Made by a program: the position numbers and the translations under genes. From positions 806,001 to 870,000 of the forward strand of contig NZ_ATVD01000001.1 in assembly GCF_000420545.1 (NCBI RefSeq): 64,000 nt of DNA, given 5' to 3'. The stretch is from Arenimonas oryziterrae DSM 21050 = YC6267 (lineage in GTDB: Bacteria > Pseudomonadota > Gammaproteobacteria > Xanthomonadales > Xanthomonadaceae). The notes under the pieces were generated by a model. The model saw only the letters and a list, made by a program, of their open reading frames with translations. It was not told where the DNA came from and did no database searches. Each line of letters begins with the position of its first letter. Position 1 is the stretch's first letter. Shown here piece after piece: positions 1 through 7,681 of this stretch.

Positions 1-364
1 GCCGTTGCACAAGCCGGTTGAAGTTCGTCTGCCGGCGCGCGATCACGATCAAGAATGCGACCATGCCCAGCAGCCACAGCGGCAGCAGCCAGGTCGCGGC
101 GGCGGGCGCCGACGCGGTCCAGGCTGACGCCAGCGACTGCGGCAAGCCGATGGTCACGGCGGGCGCGATGACTGGCAGTGTCTGCGGCGACGGCGCGGGC
201 AGCAGTACGGCCAGCACCGCCAACGGCGCGCCGACCCACAGCACATAGGCAACGCGCGCACCCCATCCGCGTCGCAGTGGCTGCCGCACCAGGGCGATGA
301 ACACGATCGCCGCGCTGATCGCCAGCGTCGCCTGCCCCAATTCGGTCAACAGATCAGCGTTCAT
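1..364 (-). CDS. BlaR1/MecR1-type M56 family sensor peptidase, N-terminal part (cut by window edge)
   Basis: Only the first ~121 residues lie in the window; the gene continues past position 1. The ATG at 364 overlaps the last codons of the upstream blaI-like gene by 11 nt, so the two are translationally coupled. The visible part holds two hydrophobic segments (about residues 9-25 and 38-57), a Pro/Ala-rich connector and a third helix near residues 92-110. This is the N-terminal membrane topology of M56 proteins, which sense a signal and cleave the partner repressor through an HExxH site that would lie outside the window. The identification rests on this topology and the BlaI partner, not on the catalytic motif. 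Confidence 0.8.
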   Translation of the reverse strand, partial: MNADLLTELGQATLAISAAIVFIALVRQPLRRGWGARVAYVLWVGAPLAVLAVLLPAPSPQTLPVIAPAVTIGLPQSLASAWTASAPAAATWLLPLWLLGMVAFLIVIARRQTNFNRLVQR

Positions 365-728
365 CGTCGAGACCCTCGATCAGTTTCTTCAGTTCGCCGA
401 TGTCCTTCTTGCTCAGCTTGCCCTTCTCGCTGAAATGCGCGACCAGGGGCGCGACGCGCCCGTCGAACAGGCGATTGAGCAGGCTGCGGCTCTGCCCGTG
501 CACCCAGTCCTCGCGCTTGAGCACGGGCAGGTAGCTGTAACGGCGACCGTCCTTGTCGGCGCGCAGCGCGCCCTTTTTCAGCAGCCGGTTGAGCAAGGTC
601 TTGATCGTGGGTTCCTGCCAGTGCTGCTCGCGCGCGAGCTCGGCGATCACTTCCTCGGCACTGCGCGGGCTACGTCGCCACAACACTTCCATCACGATGC
701 TTTCGGCGTCACTGATCTGGATGGTCAT
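354..728 (-). CDS. BlaI/MecI/CopY family transcriptional repressor
   Basis: A 124-residue protein of the usual BlaI length (about 120-130). The N-terminal two thirds form the winged helix; it contains ISDAESIVMEVLW and the recognition region WQEPTIKTLLNRLLKKGAL, both typical of the family. The C-terminal part (about 75-124) is the dimerisation and cleavage region. Family members bind dyads of the TACA-n2-TGTA type and are inactivated by cleavage by the co-encoded M56 protein. Such a dyad lies 15 bp upstream of its start (743-756), with a second copy beyond it, so autoregulation is likely. The antibiotic or stress signal cannot be told from sequence; no beta-lactamase gene is in the window. 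Confidence 0.92.
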   Translation of the reverse strand: MTIQISDAESIVMEVLWRRSPRSAEEVIAELAREQHWQEPTIKTLLNRLLKKGALRADKDGRRYSYLPVLKREDWVHGQSRSLLNRLFDGRVAPLVAHFSEKGKLSKKDIGELKKLIEGLDDER

Positions 729-742
729 TCCGGACTCTCTTG

Positions 743-756
743 ATTACATCTGTAAT
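743..756. promoter_or_regulatory. BlaI-type operator dyad 1
   Basis: The 14-bp sequence ATTACA-TC-TGTAAT is a perfect inverted repeat and contains the TACA-n2-TGTA core bound by BlaI/MecI repressors. It lies just upstream of the blaI-like start at 728. Assignment to BlaI is by motif and position. Confidence 0.75.
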
Positions 757-767
757 TTGAAATGAGA

Positions 768-781
768 ATTACACTCGTAAT
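768..781. promoter_or_regulatory. BlaI-type operator dyad 2
   Basis: ATTACA-CT-CGTAAT is the same dyad with one mismatched pair. Its centre is 25 bp from that of dyad 1, about two and a half helical turns. It sits directly in front of the divergent acetyl-CoA hydrolase gene, so a bound repressor could cover the promoters of both genes. Confidence 0.65.
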
Positions 782-786
782 CGTCG

Positions 787-2793
787 ATGTCAAGCCCCCG
801 GATCGGGCATGCGATACTCGAAGCCGCCCGTTTCCGGAAGCCCGATGTGACCCTGAATCGACTCGACGAGGCCGTCGCGGCCGTGCTGCAGGCCGCCGGC
901 CCGCATCTGGCGATCGCGGCGCCTCTCGGCCTGGGCAAACCGCATCGCCTGCTCAACGCGATCTACCGGCATGTCGCGGCACATCCCGAATGCAGCCTGC
1001 GCATCCACACCGCGCTGTCGCTGACGCCGCCCAAACCCGGCGCCGGGCTCGAAAAACGCTTCGCAGGTCCGTTTCTCGACCGTCACTTCGGTGCGGACTT
1101 CGAGGCGCTCGACTATGCGCTGGCGCAGAAGAAGGATGCGCTGCCGGCCAATATCCGCGTCGAGGAGTTCTATCTGCAGTCGGGCGGGCTGCTCGCCTCG
1201 CACCAGGCGCAACGCAGCTACGCCAGTCTCAACTACACGCATGTCGCGCGTGCGGTCGCCACGCGCGGCGTCAACGTGCTCGTGCAGCGCGTCGCGCGCG
1301 AGCCCGGCGGCGAGCGGTTCAGCCTGAGCAGCAATCCGGACTTGAGTTTCGATCTGCTCAACGAAATGGCGCGCCGCGGCCTGCCGCGACCCTTCGTGAT
1401 CGCGGAAATCGATCCGCATCTGCCCTGGGTCGGCGGCACGGCGGCGGTGGCGCCGGACTTCTTCGATGCCGTGCTCGACCTGCCCGGCCCCGCGCCGCAA
1501 CTGTTCGCGCTGCCGCGACAGGCGGTCAGCGATGCCGAATTCGCGATCGGCCTGTACGCCAGCACCCTGGTCAAGGACGGCGGCACGCTGCAGATCGGTA
1601 TCGGCTCCCTGTCGGACGCGTTGTGCCATGCGCTGATCCTGCGTCACACGCGCAATGCCGAATACCTGGCCTTGCTCGACGCGCTCGCACCCGGACTCGC
1701 AGACAGCACGCTGGTCGCCGAGGACGGCGGCACGGCACCGTTCGTGCACGGCCTCTACGGCGCGAGCGAGATGGTCAACGACGGCTTCATGCATCTGTTC
1801 AATGCCGGCATCCTCACCCGTCGCGTGCTCGACGACGTCGGCGCGATGCAACGTCTCAACGATGGCCAGGCGACGGCGGACGATCACGCGCGCCTGGCCG
1901 CCGACGGGCATTGGCTCGACGGCGGTTTCTACCTCGGCTCGCACGCGCTGTATCGCTGGATGCGCGACTTGCCGGACGCCGCCAAACGCGGCCTGGGCAT
2001 GACGCGCATCTCGCACATCAACGAACTCTACGGCGGCAACGAAGTCCTCGAGCGCCTGCAGCGCCGCGATGCGCGCTTCTTCAACACCTGCATGATGATG
2101 ACCGCGCTCGGTGCGGCGACCTCGGATGCGCTGGCCTCCGGGCGCGTGGTCTCGGGCGTTGGCGGCCAGTACAACTTCGTGGCAATGGCGCACGCCTTGC
2201 GCGATGGCCGCAGCGTGCTGCTGTTCCGTTCCCTGCGCGAAAACCGCGACGGCAGCACCTCGTCCAGCGTGTTGTGGAACTACGGCCATACGACGATTCC
2301 GCGCCACTTGCGCGACATCGCGATCACTGAATACGGCATCGCCGACCTGCGCGACGCCTGCGACGAGGACTGCGTGCAACGCATGCTCGGAATCGCCGAC
2401 GCGCGCTTCCAGGCCGAGATCGCCCGCGCCGCCCGCAGCGAGGGCAAGATCGCCGACGACTACGTCCTTCCGCCCGCGCTGGCGCGCAATACGGCGACGG
2501 AACTGCGGCGATTGCTCGCGCCGTTCCGCCGCAGCGGCCTGCTGCCCGACTACCCGCTGGGCAGCGATTTCACGCCGGTCGAAGAACGCCTGGTCAAAGC
2601 ACTCGGCTGGCTGAAGTCCGCGACCGCCACACCTGGCGGCAAGTGGCGCACGGTCTTCGACGCGATCAGCACGCGCGGCGATCGCGATGTCGAGGCGATG
2701 CAACGCATGGCGCTCGCGGAACCGAAGGGATTTTCGGAATGGCTGGAAGCGCGACTGGTGGCGCTGGCACTGCGCCGGACCGGCGATCGCTGA
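787..2793 (+). CDS. Acetyl-CoA hydrolase/transferase family protein
   Basis: A 668-residue protein of the acetyl-CoA hydrolase/CoA-transferase superfamily, expected to move or hydrolyse a CoA thioester in the cytoplasm. The C-terminal signature ITEYGIADLRD (about residues 511-521) and the glycine-rich block VSGVGGQYNFVAMAHAL support this. It is longer than the ~500-residue acetate CoA-transferases, with N-terminal and C-terminal extensions. The ATG at 787 has no ribosome site and directly abuts operator dyad 2. A GTG at 847, preceded by GGAAG at 836-840, is a better start and would give 648 residues. It is divergent from the BlaI/BlaR1-like pair and probably shares its operators. The substrate is unknown. 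Confidence 0.85.
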   Translation: MSSPRIGHAILEAARFRKPDVTLNRLDEAVAAVLQAAGPHLAIAAPLGLGKPHRLLNAIYRHVAAHPECSLRIHTALSLTPPKPGAGLEKRFAGPFLDRHFGADFEALDYALAQKKDALPANIRVEEFYLQSGGLLASHQAQRSYASLNYTHVARAVATRGVNVLVQRVAREPGGERFSLSSNPDLSFDLLNEMARRGLPRPFVIAEIDPHLPWVGGTAAVAPDFFDAVLDLPGPAPQLFALPRQAVSDAEFAIGLYASTLVKDGGTLQIGIGSLSDALCHALILRHTRNAEYLALLDALAPGLADSTLVAEDGGTAPFVHGLYGASEMVNDGFMHLFNAGILTRRVLDDVGAMQRLNDGQATADDHARLAADGHWLDGGFYLGSHALYRWMRDLPDAAKRGLGMTRISHINELYGGNEVLERLQRRDARFFNTCMMMTALGAATSDALASGRVVSGVGGQYNFVAMAHALRDGRSVLLFRSLRENRDGSTSSSVLWNYGHTTIPRHLRDIAITEYGIADLRDACDEDCVQRMLGIADARFQAEIARAARSEGKIADDYVLPPALARNTATELRRLLAPFRRSGLLPDYPLGSDFTPVEERLVKALGWLKSATATPGGKWRTVFDAISTRGDRDVEAMQRMALAEPKGFSEWLEARLVALALRRTGDR

Positions 2794-2823
2794 CGCGGAT
2801 CGCCGGACGCGGGCGGCGAGGAA

Positions 2824-4827
2824 TCAGCGCAGCTGTTTGGCTGCCGCGACGACGGCTTCGACGGTGATGCCGAAGTGCTGGTAAAGCGCGTCGATCGGCG
2901 CCGACGCGCCGAAACTGTCGATGCCGATCACGGCGCCTTCCAGACCCACGTACTTGCGCCAGAAATCGGTGACACCGGCTTCCACCGCGATGCGCTTGCG
3001 GCAAGTCGACGGCAACACCGACTCGCGCCACTGCGCCGACTGCCGGTCGAAACGATTCGTCGACGGCATCGAGACCACGCGTGCCGCGATGCCCTCGCCT
3101 TCGAGCTTGCGCGCGGCCTGCATCGCCAGCTCCACTTCCGAGCCCGTGCCGATGAGGATCAGGTCGAACTTGCCGCCGGCCGGCTCGTGCAGGACATAGC
3201 CACCGCGCGCGACATCGGACAGCTGCTGCGGATTGCGCGCCTGGTGCGCGAGATTCTGTCGGCTGAAGATCAGGCAGGTCGGCCCGTCGCGACGCTCGAT
3301 GCCGCGCTGCCAAGCCGCCGCCGATTCGACCGCATCGCAGGGACGCCAGACTTCGTTATTGGGGATGTAGCGCAGCGACGCCAGATGCTCGACCGGCTGG
3401 TGGGTCGGGCCGTCTTCGCCCAGGCCGATCGAGTCGTGGGTGAACACGTGCACGACATTGGCCGGAATCAATGCCGACATGCGCAAGGCGTTGCGCGAAT
3501 AGTCCGAGAACACCAGGAAGGTCGCGTCGTACGGCAGGAAGCCGCCGTGCAGCGCCAGACCGTTGCTGATCGCGCTCATGCCGAACTCGCGCACGCCGTA
3601 GTAGACGTAGTTCGCGTTGGCGTCGTTGCTGGTGACCGACTTGCTGCCTTTCCACAAAGTGAGATTGGAATGCGCCAGATCGGCCGACCCGCCGATCAGT
3701 TCCGGCAACAGCGGACCGAAGGCTTCCAGCGCCATCTGCGAGGCCTTGCGCGAGGCAACGACCGGACCCTCGGCCTGCAACTTGGCCAGGTAGGCCTGCG
3801 CGGCGTCGGAGAATCCTTCCGGTAGTTCGCCATGCGAACGACGGACCAGCTCGGCGGCGAGTTCCGGATACTGCTTGGCGTAGGCATCGAAGGCGCGATT
3901 CCACTGCTCCTCGCGCACCAACCCGGTATTACCGGCGCGCCAGCCATCGGAAATCTCGGACGGAATGACGAACGGCGCATGCGGCCAGTTCAACTGCGCG
4001 CGCGCGGCGGCGATTTCGTCCTTGCCCAGCGGCGCGCCGTGCGCCGATTCCTTGCCCTGCTTGTTCGGCGCCCCGAAACCGATGACGGTGCGGCAGCAGA
4101 TCAGGGTCGGCTTGTCGGTCTCGGCCTGCGCGGTCTTGATCGCCTGCGCGATTTCCACCGGATCATGGCCGTCGACCTTGCGGATGACCTGCCAGCCGTA
4201 GCTTTCGAAGCGCGCGGCGGTGTCGTCGGTGAACCAGCCATCGGTGTTGCCGTCGATGGAGATCTTGTTGTCGTCCCAGAAGCAGATCAGTTTGCCCAGG
4301 CCCCAGGTGCCGGCCAGGGACGCGACTTCATGCGAGACGCCTTCCATGAGGCAGCCGTCGCCAAGGAAAACCCAGGTGTGATGATCGACGATCGCGTGCT
4401 CGGGACGGTTGAAGCGTTGCGCCAGCAGTTTTTCCGCGAGCGCGAAGCCGACGGCATTGGCCAGGCCCTGGCCGAGCGGGCCAGTCGTGGTTTCGACGCC
4501 GGGCGTTTCGTGCCGCTCCGGATGACCGGCAGTCTTGGAATGCAGCTGGCGGAAGTTGCGGATTTCTTCGATCGGCAGGTCGTAGCCGGACAGGTGCAGC
4601 AAGGCGTACTGCAGCATCGAGCCGTGGCCGTTGGAGAGCACGAAGCGGTCGCGGTTGAACCACTGGGGGTTGTTCGGGTTGTGGCGCAGGAAGTCGTTCC
4701 AGAGCACCTCGGCGATGTCGGCCATGCCCATGGGCATGCCCGGGTGGCCGGATTTCGCCTGCTCGACGGCGTCGGCAGCGAGAAAACGGATGGCGTTGGC
4801 GAGGTCGCGGCGGCTGGGCGTCGGCAT
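2824..4827 (-). CDS. tkt: Transketolase
   Basis: A 667-residue, full-length transketolase of the pentose phosphate pathway, transferring a two-carbon unit from ketose to aldose phosphates with thiamine diphosphate. Visible signatures are [13 protein letters not shown] (about 25-37), the thiamine diphosphate motif beginning GDGCLMEG (about 155), and the pyrimidine-domain block with [19 protein letters not shown]. The C-terminal domain runs to the end. It converges with the acetyl-CoA hydrolase gene, with 30 bp between the stop codons. The start ATG at 4827 lacks a strong ribosome site but gives the usual N-terminus. Confidence 0.98.
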   Translation of the reverse strand: MPTPSRRDLANAIRFLAADAVEQAKSGHPGMPMGMADIAEVLWNDFLRHNPNNPQWFNRDRFVLSNGHGSMLQYALLHLSGYDLPIEEIRNFRQLHSKTAGHPERHETPGVETTTGPLGQGLANAVGFALAEKLLAQRFNRPEHAIVDHHTWVFLGDGCLMEGVSHEVASLAGTWGLGKLICFWDDNKISIDGNTDGWFTDDTAARFESYGWQVIRKVDGHDPVEIAQAIKTAQAETDKPTLICCRTVIGFGAPNKQGKESAHGAPLGKDEIAAARAQLNWPHAPFVIPSEISDGWRAGNTGLVREEQWNRAFDAYAKQYPELAAELVRRSHGELPEGFSDAAQAYLAKLQAEGPVVASRKASQMALEAFGPLLPELIGGSADLAHSNLTLWKGSKSVTSNDANANYVYYGVREFGMSAISNGLALHGGFLPYDATFLVFSDYSRNALRMSALIPANVVHVFTHDSIGLGEDGPTHQPVEHLASLRYIPNNEVWRPCDAVESAAAWQRGIERRDGPTCLIFSRQNLAHQARNPQQLSDVARGGYVLHEPAGGKFDLILIGTGSEVELAMQAARKLEGEGIAARVVSMPSTNRFDRQSAQWRESVLPSTCRKRIAVEAGVTDFWRKYVGLEGAVIGIDSFGASAPIDALYQHFGITVEAVVAAAKQLR

Positions 4828-4930
4828 GGGGGCGTGCTCGGGAAAGTGAACGAGGCGCCCGGGTGGCCGGGCAGCCTATTTTCCCTGATGCGGGGCCGCC
4901 TGTCGCGCTTGTCCGGCGCGCGCGGGGGTG

Positions 4931-6244
4931 TTAGCCCAGGACCGCCGTCTCGGTCTCGCGCGTGCGATGCGAGACCACCACGGCCGTCGCCAGGTCGCCG
5001 GTGACATTGAGCGAGGTCCGGCACATGTCCAGGAAGGTGTTGACGCCCAGGATGATGGCGATGCCCTCGGGCTTGAGCCCGATGATGCCGCAGATCATCG
5101 CGATGACCGGCAAGGAGCCGGAGGGAATGCCGGCCGTTCCGATGCCGCCCAGGATGCACAGCCCCAGCACCATGACCTGCTGCGTCAGCGGCAGATGCAA
5201 GCCCGACACCTGGGCCAGGAACAGCACGGTGATGCCCTCGAACAGCGCCGTGCCGTGATGATTGGCGGAGGCACCCACCGTCAGCACAAAGCGGGACACC
5301 TTGCGCGGCAAGTTGAGGTTTTCTTCGGCCACGCGCAGCGTCACTGGCAAGGTCGCAGCCGACGAGGCGGTCGCGAAGGCGGTGAGGATCGCCTCCTGGC
5401 TGCCGCGGAAGAACACGCGCGGGGACATGCCGCCCATCGTGCGCACCCAGACAGGCAGCACGACGAACATGTGCAGGGCCAGGGCAATCAACACGGTCGC
5501 CACGAAGAAGAACAGGCCCTTGAGCGCATCCAGTCCCAGGGTCGCGCACAAGGTAAACATGAAGCAGGCAACCGCATAAGGCGCGAGCCTGATCACCATC
5601 GCGATCAGCTTCATGCAGACCTCGAAGATGCCCTGCAGGACCTGCTTGAACGCCGCGGTCGCCGGGCTCGGCGTCATGACCAGGCCGATACCGAACATCA
5701 GCGCGAAAAACACCACGCCCAGCTTCTGCTTGTCGTCGACGGCGGCGGCGATGACGTTGTGCGGCACGATATTGATCAGCAGCTCGATGAAGTTGAGCTC
5801 CTGGCCCTTGGTGGTGATGTCGGTGGCCTTGGTCGCGTACTGCGCCATCGCCTGCTCGATGAGCTGCGGATCGAGGTGATGACCGGGCTGAATGAGATTG
5901 ACCATCAGCAAGCCGATGGCGACGGCGATGCCGGTGACCACCGCGGTGTAGATCAGCGTCTTCCAGCCCAGGCGTCCAAGGCTGGCGATGTCTCCAAGTT
6001 CGGCCACGCCGAGCACCAGGGCCGAGAACATCAAGGGCACGACGAGCATGAACAACAGATTGAGAAAGATCTGCCCGAACGGTTTCGCCAGGTAGGTCGT
6101 CAGGCCCAGGACGAGATCCGTGTTCTGCATCTGCTGCCAGTTGACCAGCAAGCCGATCAGTCCGCCCAGCAGAAAGCCGATCATGACCTTCACGTGCAAG
6201 GGCAGGCCCTTGCTGGGCGGCAACGGGGTGGCTTCGGGATTCAT
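4931..6244 (-). CDS. Dicarboxylate/amino acid:cation symporter (DAACS family)
   Basis: A 437-residue inner-membrane sodium- or proton-coupled carrier for C4-dicarboxylates or acidic amino acids. The family's Ser-rich hairpin is visible as TAFATASSAATLPVT, followed by VSRFVLTVGASANHHGTALFEG and, late in the protein, GGIGTAGIPSGSL. About eight hydrophobic segments are present. The start at 6244 is preferred because GGAG lies 9 nt upstream; the frame is open 25 codons further, but that stretch is Arg/Cys-rich and not membrane-like. There is no adjacent two-component system of the Dct type, so the exact substrate is not assigned. Confidence 0.93.
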   Translation of the reverse strand: MNPEATPLPPSKGLPLHVKVMIGFLLGGLIGLLVNWQQMQNTDLVLGLTTYLAKPFGQIFLNLLFMLVVPLMFSALVLGVAELGDIASLGRLGWKTLIYTAVVTGIAVAIGLLMVNLIQPGHHLDPQLIEQAMAQYATKATDITTKGQELNFIELLINIVPHNVIAAAVDDKQKLGVVFFALMFGIGLVMTPSPATAAFKQVLQGIFEVCMKLIAMVIRLAPYAVACFMFTLCATLGLDALKGLFFFVATVLIALALHMFVVLPVWVRTMGGMSPRVFFRGSQEAILTAFATASSAATLPVTLRVAEENLNLPRKVSRFVLTVGASANHHGTALFEGITVLFLAQVSGLHLPLTQQVMVLGLCILGGIGTAGIPSGSLPVIAMICGIIGLKPEGIAIILGVNTFLDMCRTSLNVTGDLATAVVVSHRTRETETAVLG

Positions 6245-6432
6245 GGGGCCTGCTCCAGGAGTGGATCGACGCGACCGGCACAGGCCGCAGCACGCGAACC
6301 GGGCGACCGGAGCCGCCACCGGAACGTCGCGCCGTTCAAGACGTCCGGGGTCGTCCTGCGCATCGGGGTGGTGTCAAAAACTCGGGCGAGCATACACCAG
6401 GCCTCCGCTGGCCCGGGCACCCCGCAGGCGGA

Positions 6433-7647
6433 TCAGGCGGCGCCGAGCAACTCGTCGAGCGTCTGCGGCTTACCGATGAGGTAGCCCTGCGCATAGTCGC
6501 AGCCGAGCCGGCGCAGGATCGCCAGCATCTCCTCGGTCTCGATGCCCTCGACGACCACTTCCGTGCCGAGCGCCTTGCCCATGTGCACGATCGCCTCGAC
6601 GATTGCCAGCGAGCGCGGATCGTCGACCATCGCCCGCGAAAACGCCTGGTCGACCTTGATCGTGTCGAAGGCCAGCCGATGCATATGCGAGAGGTGCGAA
6701 TAACCGGTGCCGAAATCGTCGAGCGCGACCTTGATGCCGTGGCGGTGGCAAAGCTCAATCACGTCCGCGACCAATCCGTAGTTCAGCGCCTGGCTTTCGG
6801 TGATCTCGATCTTGAGGCTGCCGCGCGGCAGGCCGGCGGCGTCGACGCGCGCGACGATGCGTTCGATCAGGCCCGGATGGCCGAGCTGCCGCGCCGAAAC
6901 ATTCACCGCGATAAAAGGTTTGGGATCCGCGCCGCTGTCGATGAAGCGGGTGACGGCCTTGCACGCGGTATCGAAGACGTATTCGCCGATCGGCACGATC
7001 AGCGAGGTTTCCTCCGCGAGCGCGACGAACTCCATCGGCGAGATCGCGCCGCGCTCGGGATGCGTCCAGCGCACGAGCGCCTCGTAACCGGCGATGCGTC
7101 CTGAGGCAACATGCAGCAAGGGCTGGTAGCGCACGTCCAGGCCGTCGTTGACCAAGGCTTCGCGCAGATGCGTTTCCAGGCGGATCTTGCCGATGCCAAG
7201 CTGCTCGGACGGCGTTTCGCTGATTTCGCTGAGCTTGTCGCGCTTGCCCTGCATCGCCGCCAGCGCGCCGCGATAGCGCTTGAGTTGGCCTTCCATGAGT
7301 GAACGGATGATCGGATCGGTTTTCGACAGGCGTTCGGTGATCTGCGCCCGGTCGATCGGGAAAAGCATGCAGTCGCCCAGGGCGATCGCCGTGGCGGTGC
7401 GCGGCGCGTCGTCGATGACGGCCATCTCGCCGAGCAGGTCGCCTGGGCTCAGGTGGCTGAGCACGATGCGTTGCCCATGCTGGGTCGCACTGATCTCCAC
7501 CTCGCCCGATTCGATCAGGAACGCCGTGGTCGGGGCATCGCCTTCGCTGAATATGACATCGCCGGCCTGAAGGTGAATGCGCAAAGGACCCACGGACACC
7601 TCGCCGGTGCAATCGATATCTAACCCATAAACGACACAGGGCCGCAT
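6433..7647 (-). CDS. Cyclic nucleotide-binding domain plus EAL c-di-GMP phosphodiesterase
   Basis: About 404 residues. An N-terminal cNMP-binding domain (about 20-140, with GDLLGEMAVIDDAPRTATAIA) is joined by a short helix to an EAL domain (about 165-400). All catalytic positions of active EAL enzymes are visible: EALVRW, NVSARQ, ITES, DDFGTGYSHL, KVD, EGIETEE and QGYLIGKP. It should hydrolyse c-di-GMP under control of a nucleotide or another small ligand. There is no GGDEF domain. The start is uncertain: the ATG at 7647 lies in the loop of a strong hairpin (7635-7660), and a GTG at 7593 is an alternative. It lies downstream of pilQ, in keeping with control of surface motility, but this link is inferred. 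Confidence 0.9.
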   Translation of the reverse strand: MRPCVVYGLDIDCTGEVSVGPLRIHLQAGDVIFSEGDAPTTAFLIESGEVEISATQHGQRIVLSHLSPGDLLGEMAVIDDAPRTATAIALGDCMLFPIDRAQITERLSKTDPIIRSLMEGQLKRYRGALAAMQGKRDKLSEISETPSEQLGIGKIRLETHLREALVNDGLDVRYQPLLHVASGRIAGYEALVRWTHPERGAISPMEFVALAEETSLIVPIGEYVFDTACKAVTRFIDSGADPKPFIAVNVSARQLGHPGLIERIVARVDAAGLPRGSLKIEITESQALNYGLVADVIELCHRHGIKVALDDFGTGYSHLSHMHRLAFDTIKVDQAFSRAMVDDPRSLAIVEAIVHMGKALGTEVVVEGIETEEMLAILRRLGCDYAQGYLIGKPQTLDELLGAA

Positions 7648-7660
7648 AGGCGGCCCTGTG
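7635..7660 (-). terminator. Hairpin after pilQ, probable terminator
   Basis: An 11-bp perfect stem (7635-7645 with 7650-7660) and the 4-nt loop 7646-7649. On the minus strand it follows the pilQ stop at 7682 and is followed by TCGTTT, a weak U-tract. On the plus strand it is followed by a five-T run eight bases on. It overlaps the 5' end of the EAL gene. Confidence 0.6.
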
Positions 7661-7681
7661 TTCGACACTTTTTAGCGACTA

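Noticed and set aside
4827-6244. Amino-terminal extensions of the symporter (to 6319) and of other genes with long open upstream frames
   Set aside because: Ribosome sites and the start of family similarity favour the internal starts given; the upstream residues are Arg/Cys-rich and not conserved-looking.
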